Shown: positions 12,095 to 27,821 of the stretch, piece by piece
How the letters are laid out: every line of letters starts with the position of its first letter
How positions within the stretch are numbered: position 1 is the first letter of the stretch
Assembly (NCBI RefSeq): GCF_024713945.1
Contig: NC_134685.1
Location: 2,413,001 to 2,477,000, forward strand
Reading direction: 5' to 3'
DNA: 64,000 nt
DNA from: Dermatophagoides farinae
Lineage: Eukaryota > Arthropoda > Arachnida > Sarcoptiformes > Pyroglyphidae
Program-made: the position numbers and the translations under genes
The notes under the pieces: model-generated
Database searches by the model: none
What the model saw: the letters and a program-made list of their open reading frames with translations, nothing else
What the model was told of the DNA's origin: nothing

Positions 12095-15000
12095 GAAAGC
12101 CAGTTCCAGAAACAGTTTTCTGGTGTATTTGTAGAGAGAATTTTTTTTTTTTGAAGTTGAGTTTGAGTTTGAGCACATCATATGATGACCATCATCATCA
12201 TCATGATAATCATTGACTTTGGTGTTTTTTTTTATTCATGTGTGTGTGTGTGTGATTCGACTCGATGTTGGATTTAAAAAAAAAAAATCCGAGTCTGTCG
12301 AATACGAAAAAAATTTTGGTTTTTTTTCTGGATTTGACCTAATTTTCTATAACTAAATCGACTATATCATCATCATCATTTGGTTGTTTTCTACTGTGTT
12401 TTTTTTTTTGGGGCGTCATTAATAGACAAAATCGTTGCATACCAACCACCCAAAATCAGATATAGATTCATATTTGAAATTGAATGTTGACTGATTATGC
12501 TCGAATTTCGGTTTTATTTTCATTTGGAATGAAAAGGATTGAGTTTGCCAATGCCATTTTAATGATCATGATGATGATGATGATGATGATGGAGATTCTA
12601 AATTAAATTAACGATCATAATGCAATTATAATGAAAGACTTCCACCACTTCCCCTCCCCACCAAAAAAAATATGATCCATTGGGCAGAAAACTTGAACTA
12701 GAAAATTCATTTTCTGTCTCTCTCTCTCTCTGTCTCTGTCTATTGACATAATCATCATGTTGATTATAAAGTTCTTGATCAGTTTAGTTTCCATCGTGTG
12801 GTTCATAGATTGTGGGCGTTGTTCTAAAAGTCGAGTGATTTAAAATAAAAAAAAAGAAGATAATGATGAATGAAAATGCTGCCTTTTTAATTTAATTTAA
12901 TCCAAATTGAATAGACAGTTGTCCACCAATGTCCAATGTCTTGAAGGTTATATTAAGGTCATTGGAAATGCAATCATATTCACACCTATTCCAGTGGAAA
13001 GCAAATTATCATGAATGATTTTAAACGAATCTACAATAATGAATATAATTTGATGATAAACAACCGAAAAAAAATTGAGAGAGAGAGAGAGAGAAAAGTT
13101 TTTGACATTAGCATCCATATATTTATATGATCATGATGATGATACATGTGGCAATTTATTTTCTTTCTCAATTTAGTTTATGTATATTGCGTGTATTTAT
13201 AAATTCATTGCGATAATTTGCTTTGCTTAGAAATGGAGAGAAAAAGATAGAGAGAAACTTGTTAGTGTGTGTGATTGGTATGTGTAAGCGCCCTATCATC
13301 ATCATCATCATCATCAAAATGATGTGATTTTGCAAAACTTTTTTTTTTATTTTTTCGTTCTGGTTTTTTTTTATTATTTTTTTCCACAACAGTATAAGCA
13401 TCATCAGTGTTAATGATCATGCGCATGGTATATCCATATGGGGTATATATATATACAAATTGAGCCAATCAGAGTATTGAATGGGCGGTACTATCATTGT
13501 AATTGTAACACCTTTTTTCTGGGCAAATCAACCAATTAGAATCATTTTCCCTTTCACAATTCATTCAGTGCATCATTTTATTTTTTTTTTTGAATTTTTT
13601 TTTCGTTTCTGGTTTCGAAAATTGAAAAAAAAATTGGCCACAAAAACATGACACATACACACACACACACACACAAACGGACAACAAATCGAAAACCAGA
13701 AATAAATATAAATAAATAATCAAAAGCCACACACACACACATAAAGTTTTCATTCGAATGTTTTGAATGTCAATTTCCATTTGTTTTTATTTTTCAATTT
13801 CATTTCGAAATATGAGATTAACAAACCGATGAATGAATGAATGAAATAACCGGATGATAGAATGATGGAATGTGACTGAATTCAACCGCACACACACACA
13901 CATGCACACAGAGACAGCAAACAAGATCATCATATCCGCCTCAATTTTTTGTTTTTGTTTGACATGACAACATCATGTGCGAAATTAATTAAATATTTGG
14001 AATGTTGTTGTCGTTGTTGTATTTTGACATTTTTTTTTTGCAACTTGCCATTCAATATATGGTGGTGGTTTATTTGGTGTTCAGAATCATTATTGGTTAT
14101 TTGGTTAAATTCACAGATGACATGACATGAGAATGATGATCGAAAAAAAAGATTTCTATTTTTGGGCTTGTTTTTATTTCTTACTTTTTGGAATGGAAAA
14201 GGAATTTTCATCGTTATCATCGATTGATTGAATGTACTGCGATGATGATCGTGATCATATTCAAGAGCCATTGAAATGTCATACTATTAATCGAAGTTTG
14301 TACACAAAAAAAGGGTTTCGTTTGCCTTTCTAAAGAAAAAAAATGACCATAGAGTTTACCGATTCGAATGAATGAATGAATGAAAAAATAAAAAAAAAAT
14401 CCAACACCTGACCATAAGTTTTAAAGTTCCAGAAAACCTTCAACGAGACCGCTTGACGACATAGCTCTGTATGGGTTCTATTTTTTTTTCTCACCTTTTT
14501 TTTGAAATGGCAAACAATACGAGACAAAAAAAAGAATGCCGACTTTTTTTGGAATGGTCAAATCAACAAATGGTTCAAGTTTTTTTTCAGGGTCCATGAA
14601 ATGACCATGTTTCATGATGATGATGATGATTGAGTTCATTCTATTAGGTCTACCCAGGTATTTTTTTTCCATATTATTAGGTGTTTGTTGAGTAACTCTT
14701 ACTAACTCGTCATTTTTTTTTCTTTCTCCTTACACACTCACTGTGAAACACACAGTCCATTCAAATCGGTATTTTTCTCTCTCTCTCTCTCTCTCTCTGT
14801 GTATGTTGAACACGTGCACGTTAAAAAATTTTCCGAAAAAAAACCTGTAAAATAACAATTGACCGAATGAATGCAAAAAAAAGAATAAACACACACACAC
14901 ACACACACAGTCAATTGATCAGTTCAAATTAACACTGGACAACAGTAGAAAAAAAAGTGTGAAAATTTTCAAAAAAAATAGAAAAAAATAAATAAGATGA

Positions 15001-18000
15001 CCATCCAAAGAATTCCTTTCTGGTTGTTGTTGTTGTTGTTGTTGTTGAAAATTTTGAATAAAAAAAAAATTTAAATTATGTACTCTTTTTTTTCTGTACA
15101 ACCAAACACAAGTGCTATTGGGTCATTTTTTTTCCAACGTGAAAAAGTCAACAAAATTTTTGTCCCTTCTTTTTTTTCTATGTTCCAAATAATAATAAAA
15201 ATGATATTGATCCAAGAGAAAAAAAAGCCGTCCATATTGTCAACTTCAGTGTGTGTGTGTGTGTGATTTGTTTGCTCATCTCTACAGGGTCTCTGAATTT
15301 TCATTTTCATTTTTTATTATTCACATACAATCCTAGTATTGAAGTTGGAAAAATTTTTTTTTCAAACATTGAAAAAATGGACCAAAACGTTTTTTTTTTG
15401 GTCATTTGAATTTGATTTTTTTTTTTTTTGGTTGAAAACTCGATATTCTGATTGAATCTTGAACTTTCCAAAACAAATGGACATTGATTTTAGTTGTGAA
15501 GAAAAAAAAATTATAACCGTAAATGAACTGGAATAAAACTTTCAACATTACGATGATGATGATGATGATGACCTTGTTATATAACAAAATAACGGCTGCC
15601 ATTTGCCATTTGACATTTGACATGATGGTGATGACAACACGATAAATTTGCATAAACATCATAAACATGAATCCATTTTTTGTTGTTGTTGTTGTTGTGC
15701 CAAATGACCCTTACATACATGAAATATCATTGAGAATAGAAAAAAAACACTATTCATACATCATTCATGGACATTGAATGATAAACACATATACGACGAT
15801 TATCATTGATGTGTAAGGATTTTACACCAATTTTTTTTTGTTCACTGTTTGATTCCGGTAAATAAAATTTCAAAGTGGTCGTTTTTTTTCACAATAGCAA
15901 AAAAAAATTCCATTGCAAAACCATTATCATTTCTCTCTCTCTCTCTTGCTGCCCGATAAAATAATTTAATTGAGTGAAAACTATACAAACACGTCACATG
16001 ATGAGAACTATATATATAGTGGCCGGGCTGGCCATTATGTAATATATATGAAGAAACGGGTGAAAAAACAAACCAAACCAAAAAAAAAAAAAAAAAAAAT
16101 TCATTCAACATCAAAACTAATGCGTATTTCGGCACCCAGAAAAATCATTTATACTAACGAAAAAAAAAGTGAATAAAACTTTGAATGAAAAAAAAACCAA
16201 TACGTTTCTCTACATTAAACGCAGAATTATTGTTTCGTTTCGTTTTATTTCAAAATTTATGACCATGTTTTACACACACACACATTATATATATGAATAA
16301 CCGGACAACATTTATAAAATGGGTAGTACAAATAAATTACCATTTTCCATTGTGATTCACAAATAGTCAAAAAAAAAAAAAAAAAGTTTCATTGAATTCT
16401 GATCTAACTAAATGACTGACTGGATGTAACATATATACGCACACCTCGAATTTATACTTACCTTAATTTTTTTATGTGAAACTTGTATTATATGGATGGA
16501 TTTTAATATACATGAAAAAATAACACTATGTTTGATGTTTTCTGTGTGTGTGTGTGATAATCCTCATGATGATCATGATGAAGTTCAATATTTGGATTAG
16601 AAATGATTTTTTTTTTCGTTTTTCGTTTCTTTTTTTTTGGTGCTGTTAGGTTGTCATGTTGTTTGCTGGTAATTGATATTAACATGTTTTCTTTGTTCCA
16701 TAATATCCATATGTATGTGTATATATGATTTGCATATGAAAAAAAAAGTTTAACAAGACAAACAAAGAACACTGTGGAAACAAAAATGATCACGACCTGT
16801 TGTTGTTGTTATTGTCGTTGTCGTCATTATTGGTTGTAATCGTGTGGTACGTGTTCCTGGAATACTTTTTTTTCAAGCCTCATGAAACATTTGTTATTAT
16901 TGTTTCCTGTACAAATATTTACCCGAAAAATGAAAAAAAAACAACAACATGGCAACCATATATACCTGGATATATATATATATGTAGAAAAGTTATGAAT
17001 GTCAAATCAAACGATTCAGGAACAGGATCGATAAAAAAATGAAAATCCATTTCCATTTTAATATATTATATCATTCAGCTACTACTAAATTGATGATGAT
17101 GATGAAAATCCGATTACAACAATATACATACATAAATATTTTGAAATAAGATGAAAAGTTTCCATTCTAGTTACCGTTTTAGTTTTGGGCATTTGTTTTG
17201 TTGACCAAAGGATGGTCCTTTTATACCCCCCACACACACACAAAGAAAGCCTCCGGGGCTAATATGTTTGCATTGAATTCAAAAAAAAAAAAATTTCGAG
17301 CAATCAAACAAAAATTTAATTTTAAATTTAAATTTAATTTGCTTTTCAATTCATTCATTCATCTATCTTATTATGGTTTTTTCTTTCTGATTTTTAATCG
17401 CTCTTGTTACACAAGCTTGTTTTTTTTTTTGCAAAACAAAATCTTGTAACCAATCAGAAAAAAATATGACGTGTACATACAATTCGACCAAAGCTAATCA
17501 TGATCATCAAAATGTTGATCAATGATGACAATGGTAAACACAGTGTGTGTGTGTGTGTTATGTATATGGTGAACTTGGCCTTTTGTGTGTGTGTGTGTGT
17601 GTATTCAATTGAATTGAATTTTCAATTTTCAATTCAATTTCAGGATGAATCCCATTATTATTTGCAGCAGTGTTAGTAGTAGTAGTGAATAATAATCCCT
17701 ATCTACCACACTAACTACTGTTTTGATTTTGAACAAAAAGTTTTTTTTTCTTTCCATTTTCATTGAAATGAAAATGATCCAAATTTGATCATGAAAAATC
17801 GGCAAATGTCTTGTCATCACGATAAATATGTCCGATGGGTCATTTTTTTTTTTTTTTTGTTTTGTTTTGTTTTCAAACAATGACAAAAAAAACTGAAACA
17901 TTCGTTTTAGTTGAATTTTTTTTTATCATTGTATTTGATGGGGATTTCATTTCTTTCATTTTTTTTTTTTTTGATTTACAACCCAAACAAGTGTTTTGTT

Positions 18001-19416
18001 ATGACGATGTTTTAAATTAGCTAATTGAATTTTTCAGACAGAAGAGAAAAAACGAGAGAGCAAGAGTGAGTGAGGCTTCTGTTTTTTATTATTCAACTTT
18101 TAACCTAGTAACTAGGTCCTAGTCTATGTGTATGTAAGTGTTACGTGCATATATATCTCATAAGTTGATGATCCAAATGTGTGTTAAACTAATCACCGAA
18201 GAAAAATCCCATTTAGTCACACACACAGACAAGACCTTAGGACCAAAGTAGTAGTCAATCAAAGTAGAGAACAACAACAACAACAAAAAAAACGTCTCAC
18301 TTCTAATTTCAATTGACCATATCAAACACCCGGACAAACAGAATTTTTTTTTTCGGTAAATTTCAATGTTTTTAAAGTGAAAACAACAAGGCAGAAATTT
18401 TTTTTCTGGTTTTTTCATTATCAATCAAAAAAGTTTTTTTTTTTGTAATTTTGCATAATGGTTGATTAGCTTGATGAATGTGTCGAGACACACATGTCGC
18501 TTGTCCATCGAATAATGAACCATGGATGACCATTTTTACATTTGTGAAAAAATAAAAAAATTAAAGTTTTTTTTTCTCTGTTTGAACTTTGACATTAATT
18601 TTTCTTTCTCACACCGACTCATACACACACAGACAGACAGACACAGACAATTCATCATCATCATCATCAGGATTGTTTGTATAATCATCATCATCATCAT
18701 CATCATCGATTGATCTGCAGCTGTCATCAAGTATTGTATTTGATAAGAATTTTTTTTTGTTTTGTCCACAATCATCATATGATGTATAATTTGAACAAAT
18801 ATTTGTGTTTGTTCCACATTTATATATATCCGTTTTTTGTTTTTTTTTGTTTTCAAACAACCAAACAAACAAACAAATAGGCCGGATTTTTCGAGTACCA
18901 CTTTTTTGTTCAATATTTCAGGACTACCGGGCTGCTATTATCATCATCGTCATCATTCGACTTTTTTTCATTATTCAACATGATCTGATCTGATCTGATT
19001 CTGACAATTTTTTTTTTGTTCAAGAGAGAATAAGATGAGGAGATGATGATGATGATGATTTTGAGTGGCCATCATCATCATCATCATCATCATCATTCTG
19101 ATGACGATAAAATTGAAAATGCACAATTCAAACACATACTCTCTCTCTCTATTTCCATTTGTTTTGGCAACAGCAAAAAAAAAAAAAGAAAAAAAATTGA
19201 TATTTTCATTCATTCATTTCATTTTGATCCAAAAAAAAGTCGAATGTTTACATATCATTTACGTTTACACGTTCCATTTGTTATTGTTGTCGATTCTGAT
19301 GGTGGTGGTGGTGGTGGTGAAAAATCCACCAAAAAGAGAAAAAAAAATTTGATCCGATCAATGTTGTTGTTGTTGTTGTATATCATTGACATTTATAAAC
19401 AATCCGAATCCATTTC

Positions 19417-19447
<31 letters not shown>

Positions 19448-20347
19448 AATATAAACATTTAAATTGAAAGAAACGAATTTCAGTTGGAATTGATCAGAAT
19501 TTTTTTTTGTTTTGTTTTTGTTTTTGATGTTCATTGTCATAAACAGAGAATTCTGTAGTTACATGGCCACAGGTCCATTTCAGGAGTAGAATTTATTCTC
19601 ATGAAAAAAAAATTCTTGACGCGGTTCAATTGATTTGAATTATTTTTGTATTTATATTGATTTTAATTTTACAATTTAAAATTTTTTTCTCTACATTTCT
19701 ATTTTTCAATTAAATTCCAGAAACCAGAAAAAGGAAAATTGTCAAATTCAATTCAATTCAATGATGTTGTGATTGTTGTTGAGCATTGAAATATTTTTTT
19801 TTTCTTCAAAAAAAAAAAAAAAAATATTCAATCCAATTCAAGTGGAAAAGAATTTCTTTTTCCTACCCATGGGATAAATTTTTTTGCGACCATATAGAGA
19901 AAATGCACACACACACACAGAGGATATAATCATGACGGTTAAATGGATCAAACTTGACATTTTCATTTTCGATTATTTTGTTAACCCAAAAAATGCACAG
20001 ATTCAAAGTGGATTTTCGATTGTTTTTTTTCTCTCTCTCTCTCTCTCAATTTAAACTTGAAACTTTTTCCATCCATCCATTTCGTTTCGTTTTGTTTGTT
20101 ATTTTCACTTTGTCAACATAATAGGTGAGCATACGGCAATGTCATTCGATACAGGCAGTTTTGTGTGAACAGAGAGAGAGAGAGAGAGAGAAAATCAAAC
20201 TTTGACTAATTGAATTTGTTGAATGTATTATTGTGTAACTATTGTTTTGTTTTGTCATGACTTTAGCCATTACCTTGATGTTTCACAACAACAACAACAA
20301 CAACAAAAAAGTTGATGGATCAAATGTTGCTGTTGTTGTTTTGTTCC

Positions 20348-20372
<25 letters not shown>
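20348..20372. repeat. (TC)n microsatellite
   Basis: Uninterrupted CT/TC dinucleotide run. Similar pyrimidine runs lie at about 14777-14798, 23924-23945 and 27394-27416, and GA runs at about 13077-13094 and 20169-20191. Confidence 0.85.
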
Positions 20373-20378
<6 letters not shown>

Positions 20379-23300
20379 TGCAAAATGGTTAATATTGTTG
20401 TTGACGAAAAACTGTCAATTTAAATCTCATTTGATGTGCGTTTGTGTGTGTATGAATGCAGTAATGATTCAAATTGATTGGAATTAAGATTTTTTGTTGT
20501 TGTTGAATTTTTTTTTTCGGTGGGTAAATTAGCAAATAAAAAAAATGTCAATTGACACACACACACACACAATGAATTTAGATTTTTTTTTTTTTTGATT
20601 CAAAATGTGAATTTTATGGAAATGAAAAAAAAAATAACTGAATCTGTTCCATGTCAAAATGAAGAAAAAGTTTTTCAATTTCTACATTCATATAGCCAGT
20701 ATCTAGTATCAGTGTTTCACAATTGTCTTGTTTCATTTGGATTCAATCAAATTAATTCATGTTGACATCATCACTGTCATCTGTGTTTGATCATAACTTG
20801 TTCAATTGTTGATGTGGATTCACAATCACAAATCTGGTGGACAGGCAGTGAATTGTAAATTTTCAAAAATCAAAAAAAAAAAAAAACGAAACGAAAAACG
20901 AAAAGCAAACCGGTCAGAGATGAAACCAATGGTCATCGAGAAAAAAAAATTCCATTTGAAATAAAAAAAAACTTGGTGGTCAATCGAAAAATAAATGGCC
21001 TCGTTTATTTTTTTTTTTTTTAATTTTAATGTGAATTGGTCAATTCTCAATTTTTTTTCATCTTACAAAAGATTTATATCCATAATCATCATCATTAGAG
21101 GGTGTGCCCAGTGTCCATTTTCAGTCATGTATTACTATTATTTATTTATTTGTTTGTTTGGCTTAGAGAATGAAAAACGAAAAAGAAAGAAAAGTTCAAA
21201 TAATAAAAATAAATTCAATTCGAATGCCTGGCAGAAAATTAAAGATTGAACAACGACAACGACAACAACAGTCCACCTGGAATTACGTAATTTAAAATGT
21301 TTTTCTTTTTCCTTTCGAGAAATTTTCAAAAAAAAAACTAACAATTTTTCTTCACACAAAATGGTCAACAACAACAATATTGATGATAATAAAAGCCAAA
21401 CAAATAAACGAAAAAAAAGAAATCGATTCATTCGAGTGGTTGTGGCAATCGAATGAATGGCCATTGATGATGATGATGATGATGATCATTGATAATGGTG
21501 ACAATTGTATTATGTGTTTGTGGAGAAAAAAAAACCTAAAAAAAACGGTTAAGCGGTCAATCAGTCCATTCATTCGCTGATATATCACCATACACACACA
21601 TGAAATAATAAATGACCAATTGAAAATTAAGAGGAAAAGAATGGGAAAAAATTTTTTTTTCATTTTCAAATTACGTAATCGATCACCATTTTAACCATTT
21701 TTACCGCTTTTCACTTCTGGGTGTGTGCAGTGAACGAAGAAAAAAAAAATTCAGTGATTGAGTGACTGTTTTTTTTTTGACTTGAATTCGAATGAATGAA
21801 TTCAAATGAAAAAATCGTTGAAAGAAACTTTCAATCGACACACACACACACTCAACACCCAAATGATATAATTGGATAAAATCGATACACAGAGCTACAA
21901 AAATCCAGATGGAATGCTATTTATTGATCATGATGATGATGATGATGATGATGACTAAGAGGTTCCAGAAACAACAACAACTACAACAGAAACAGGCAAG
22001 ATTAAATTGGACATAATCAATCTTGTTTATTGGGATCTTCTTGTTGTTGTTGTTGTTGTTTTTTTTTGCCCAATGGTCCCTTTTTGTTTGTATGTATGAG
22101 AGTTAGAAAGTGAGGTCAGGTTCCCTCGTTGTTGTTGTTTTCCCGATTCAAAATGGCCAATTTTCGTTTTCGTTTTCAAATCTGACCGATTAATCACCGA
22201 TTCGTTAACCACTGTGTGTGTGTGTGTATGTGTTTTGTGTTAAATGATGATGACGATGATGATGGTCGATACGGTTTTTGTTCCATATCAAATTCCCTGG
22301 GTTTTTTTTTGGTTTTGGTTTTGGTTTTTAGTTTGTATCCACAATAAAACCAGGATATTTTACGTGACAAATTGTTGCCAATTTTTTTCCATCATCATCA
22401 TCATCATCATTTGATGTTGTTCAATTGTTGTTATGAATCCCATAAGAATAAATAGTAACAACAACAACAACAACAACAAATCTAATCCAATCTTTTCATC
22501 ATCATCAATTGACCTCTAGAGTATTTTTTTTTTTGTTAAAATTTCACACTAATCATCATCATCATCCATTGTTCCATTCTTTTTCAATAGATAACATATG
22601 TTTTCGTTTGTTATTTTTTTCCATAAACACTGATGATGATGACACTGGTGACAAAAAAAAAAATTTAAATTTTTTCTCCTTCAACACTGAAAAAAAAAAA
22701 TTTTTACACTGTCACTGAAAAAGCATTGCAATTGTCAACGAATTGGCCAAGTCGTCGTATCCTATGGAAAAAAAAGAAAATTTCAAGAATCAAATGCTGT
22801 GAATCAGTCCATCCAACCATGATAATAATAATAATAATAAAAGTGAATCAAATCAAATAAAAACCAAAAAAAAAACCGGATGAATAAATGAATGAGAATC
22901 AGAGAGAGAGAGAGAGAAGAGAGAGAGAGAACCCTTTTAACTAAATTGCAAAGCCAACCAGAAACAAAACCAGTAGCAGCAGTAGCAACAGAAAAACATC
23001 AAACCAACCGACCGACCGACCGACAGAATCCATCCATCTATCTATCTAGCGTTTCATTTTCAACAACAACAACAACAACAATCAGAATCCATTAGCGTAT
23101 ACACTATCGCGTTTTAGAGTTAAAGAATTGATTTGCAGAAATGCAAAAAAAAAAAACGAAAACGAAAAATTTTTTTTTCAACCGCTTAAAAGTTAAAATG
23201 ACGAGTAGAGAAAAAAAAATGTTTAAAAAAATGGCGTGCAAAAAAAAAAAAAAAAAATAGAAAGGGATGTGTGAACAGCAATGATGATGACGACGACGAA

Positions 23301-26300
23301 AAAAAAGTCAACTTTTTTTTTGTTTCCAAAGTGTGAAAAAAACTTTTTGACTAACTGACTACTTTACTGTACTACTGTACTAAGATTGAATTGAAATTTA
23401 GAAATTGAAATGAATGAGTTGGCCAACAAATGCCAAAGGTTATTAAATGATCATTATTATATATACACATCAAACACGCGTGTATGAATCAAACAAGGAC
23501 TGATCCATGTGTGTATATGGAACTGATTGATAAAAAAAAAAATTTTTCCTTTCAACCGGCAAACATTTTACATCATCATTATTATTTGATTATATCACAC
23601 ACACACCAACAACAACGAATGGATCGATGGTTGAAATTATATTTTTTTTTATCATCGTCGAATGAACGAAAAAAAAACGGTAATGAACGATTCTTGTAAC
23701 AAGAATTTTTTTTTTACATTACATTTTGTTTGATTGATTCAATGATGCGTGATTGGTAATAATAATAATAATAATAATGAATGATAATAGTGATTCACTA
23801 ACATTTGACATTTATAGCGATCCATAATGTTTTCAAATGAATGAATGAATGAATGAATGAATGACACATTTACGAATGATGATAAGGTATCTTTTGTTGT
23901 TGTTGTTGTTGCCATTGAAACCATCTCTCTCTCTCTCTCTCTCTCTTGCTCAAATCAAGAATTCCAAGAATAACAATTTGACAATGAGGAATTCCATTTA
24001 TTCTGGTCTCTCTCTATCTCTCTCTCTCATTGATTCAATGTGATTTTTTCCATCAAACAAACAAACGAGAATAAAAAAAAATGTCAAATTAGACAATAAA
24101 ATTGTCATCATCATCGTCATCATCATCCCATTTATGAGTATGAAATAAAAATTCCATTGAAAAAAATTTTTTTGCGATTCGATACACAATGATCATCAAT
24201 GAAATTCTGCTAGAATCAGAATTACATTACTTATCTTACATCACGAAATTGGTTCAATCAGATTATTCGCATCGAATGTAATCATTAATTTGGATCAATT
24301 TCACAAGCACACGGTTATTGACATTTGAAGTGAACAAACAAAAAAAATTTTCATTAAAAATTCAGTGAAAAAACAACAACAACAACAACCAAAATTGGAA
24401 ACAAAAATTGCTGCAATTTTTCTTTTCTTCTTCTTTTTTTTCGATTTCAAACTTTAAGTTTTTTTTTTTGTTTTTGTTTTGCCCAAATTACAACACACAC
24501 ACACACACACACATACAATGGATATACTTGATCCTGGAACGAGAATACAGTAGTGGTAGTGGCAAAATTGTTATCGAAGGATTAGTAGTGGTTGTGATGT
24601 GATCAAAATAAATATTTATTCAAACAAATTTCGTTTCTACCAAATTGACTTAATTCCAAACAACAACAACAACAAAAAATGAACGTTTTTTCATAAATAA
24701 ATACTTTACACATTTATATGTGTCATATATCTATTGACACATTATGTATTCTGTTGATCATCATGAAACTAAAACTAAACATATTTCCCACTTGATTCTT
24801 GTTCATTTTCTCACATTATATATAGTCAATTGGTGGTGATCCAACAAACAAACAAACAAATGAATTAGATACGTAAATTAAGAGAATATTCTGGTGAACA
24901 TCTGAGTCATACACACACACATACACACACACAATGAAATGTATCAAAAGAAAAAAAAATTTTGGTTTTCCAGATTCACGCTTGTATGTATTAAGTAGTG
25001 AATATGAATGATTGATTGATTGATCGATTGATTAATATCCTATTCGGATAGCAGTGGAAAATGATTCAGAAATTAACCGATTTTTTTTGAAAATTTTATG
25101 GCTCATAAATTATCACACACACACACATAAAATTCTATGAAAAAAAAATATAACCAAATCATGAAATTTTTCGTAACGGTAAAAAATATACACACACATA
25201 CACCGAGTGTAAAAGAGTGAATGAAATGACAAGTCTCTAAATGGCTATATATAATTTGTTCTAGTTATTCATACATTGATGATGATGATGGTGAAAAATA
25301 TCTGTTTTCATACCATTTAAACAAATCGTGTATTCCACACGAATCCATTGCGAATAATAACAAACAGAACAACAACAACAACAACAACGACAACGACAAC
25401 AACACGAACGACATTAATTGGGTGCCATAAAAATGTGTGTTTTATGTTTTTTTTTGGCTTTGGTTTTGGTTTTGTCATCATCATTATTATCGTGTGATGT
25501 GATAAATGTGATGAAAAATCGAAAAAAAAAAATTTTTTGCGTGGACACCACATTTGTTTTTCCACTATAATATGGGCAATAATGTTCGCTTCAATTGATT
25601 GGCCATATTGATGATGATGATGAATTTGTCAATGTGTGTATATTGTACATATGTATGTATAGAGAGAACCAAGTTCTGTTTCTGGAACCAAATTACAACA
25701 CCACATTTTGACATGAATTAGAGAGAGATTATTGAGAATGCAAAGTTGAACAACAACAACAGCTGCTTTCATTCTCTATAGATCCAATTGTGGTTTCAAC
25801 GATGACGATAACGATGACGACGACAAATAAAAAAAAAGTCAACACATCAGAATCTTGTTTTTTGTTGTTGCTGTTGTTGTTGTGGTTTTCAAATGAATCT
25901 TTCAATGTGGATATATGTTTGACATTATTTTTTTTTTTTCGTTTGTGCATGTGCATGTTCATTGTTGGCCGCTGTAATTAATAAATCAAGTGAAATGGCA
26001 TTTTTTTTTGTTTCTTGTTTATTTGTTAAAATAATATAAAGGTCATATATTAATCAAATAATATAGAATGAAAACAGAATACATCAACAGAATCGCAGTG
26101 TTGACACGCCTATTCTAGAGATTGAACGAACCATATGACGGTAAATGACTGCTGTTGTCACGGTTTTTTTCGTCGTTGTCGTTGTTGTTTCAAAATTCAA
26201 ATGTTCAATTTTTAATTTCTATTTAAATGAGAATGAAAATTAAAAAAAAAACACAATGGAATCAAGAAACAAAAAAAACAAGAATCCCCTCAAACTTACG

Positions 26301-27393
26301 TGTAAATCTAATTTCTACAACCACATCCAACAATCGTGTGTGTGTGTGTGTGTGTGTTTGGTAATTGGAAACCGGCTGTTGTCAGAAAAAAATGTTGCTT
26401 TGGTTTGCGTTTTTTTTTATTTTCACATTTTGTGGTTTGATTTTTATTATCATCATCATATAAATCTTGCCTATTGCTGCTGCTGTGGCTGCGAGATGTT
26501 TCACAGTTTTTTTTCCATTTGGAACGTAGAAAAAAAAATCATTTTTTACGATCTAAAAAGAGCGAGAGATGAAATTCTTTTAAAATTCACCTTTTTTTCT
26601 GGCCATCTGCACAGCCTGTAAACATTTTATACATTGACCTTTTTTTTCTGCTGTAAAAACATCATCATCATCATCATTCATATGCCACTTGAAATTTGAT
26701 TCAATAAAAAAAAAATCCAGTGAAATTGGAGGATGGTCAAAAATGAACCTTTACAAATTGACAAATTTGATTTGGGGCACAACAGCACAGAAGAAAAAAA
26801 AAGTCAAAAAGTTTTTACTCATTTTGGATCAATTGTGTGTGTGTGTGTGTGTGTGTGTGTATGGATGTGGAGAGGTCTATTGTATTCATTCAAATTCACA
26901 CACACACACACAAACACACAAGTCACTTATCGGCTAAACTAAGTGGAACATTTTCATTTTCATTTTCATTTTCATTTTTTCATTTCTGTTCACACATTTT
27001 TTCCACAAATAATATACAAAATTCGATTCGATCTGTTATTTTTCCATTCATTCATTCATTCATCGATTTGTGACATTTTTTTTCCATTCTCTCTTATCAT
27101 AGAGGCGGTTTTTCACCGATGATAATCACCGATATATATGGCAAATCACCGTTTTGACTTTTTGATTTTTTTTTTCTCATTTGTTGTTGTTGTCGTTGTT
27201 GTCGTCGTTGTCGTCGTTGTTGTTGTTAATCGATCCAAAATAATATATAAGTGACTGACGTCAATAATTTCGTGGATCATTTCTCTCTCTTTCTCTCTGG
27301 TTACCTTTTTTTTTGTTCACAGTCAAAATTTTTTTCAGTGTTTCTCTCTCTCTCTCTCATACTCATTTACCATTTTGACTAATTGTGACGTTT

Positions 27394-27416
27394 TCTCTCT
27401 CTCTCTCTCTCTCTCT
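27394..27416. repeat. (TC)n microsatellite
   Basis: Uninterrupted TC run in a 150-bp pyrimidine-rich patch that also contains shorter TC runs at about 27281-27298 and 27343-27357. Confidence 0.8.
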
Positions 27417-27769
27417 GTCTTGGTGACAATTGAATAGCGACGGCAGTAATCGCAGTGGTTATTGTTAACCATTTTAATTTTTTTTGTTTTGTTTTGTTCT
27501 CACATCAAAAAATCTAATTGGTGTGATTGTTTCCGCCATTTTCTCTCACCCTGTCTCTGTGTGTATGTGTGTGAAATAAATTAAAATGACAAATTGACCA
27601 CACCTAACCACTGTAGACAATCAATCAGTAATAATAGTAGTAGTAGTAATAGCAGTGGTATTGAAAATTTGAATGAAAAACTTAATTACACTTGATTTGA
27701 GTTAATTAATCACATTGATGACAAATGAAAAAAAAAAATTTTTCAGTCCATTGATTGAATTCTCAGGTG

Positions 27770-27821
27770 AATTGTATACACGTACACGTACACGTGTGTG
27801 TGTGTGTACACGTATACAATT
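27770..27821. repeat. Imperfect palindrome with a CACGTA/GT core
   Basis: The left arm begins AATTGTATACACGTACA and the right arm ends TGTACACGTATACAATT. The outer AATTGTATAC/GTATACAATT and the inner GTACA/TGTAC can pair, and the middle is an ACGT/GTGT tract. It could extrude as a cruciform of about 17-bp arms with one short mismatch. It is outside any gene. Confidence 0.6.
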
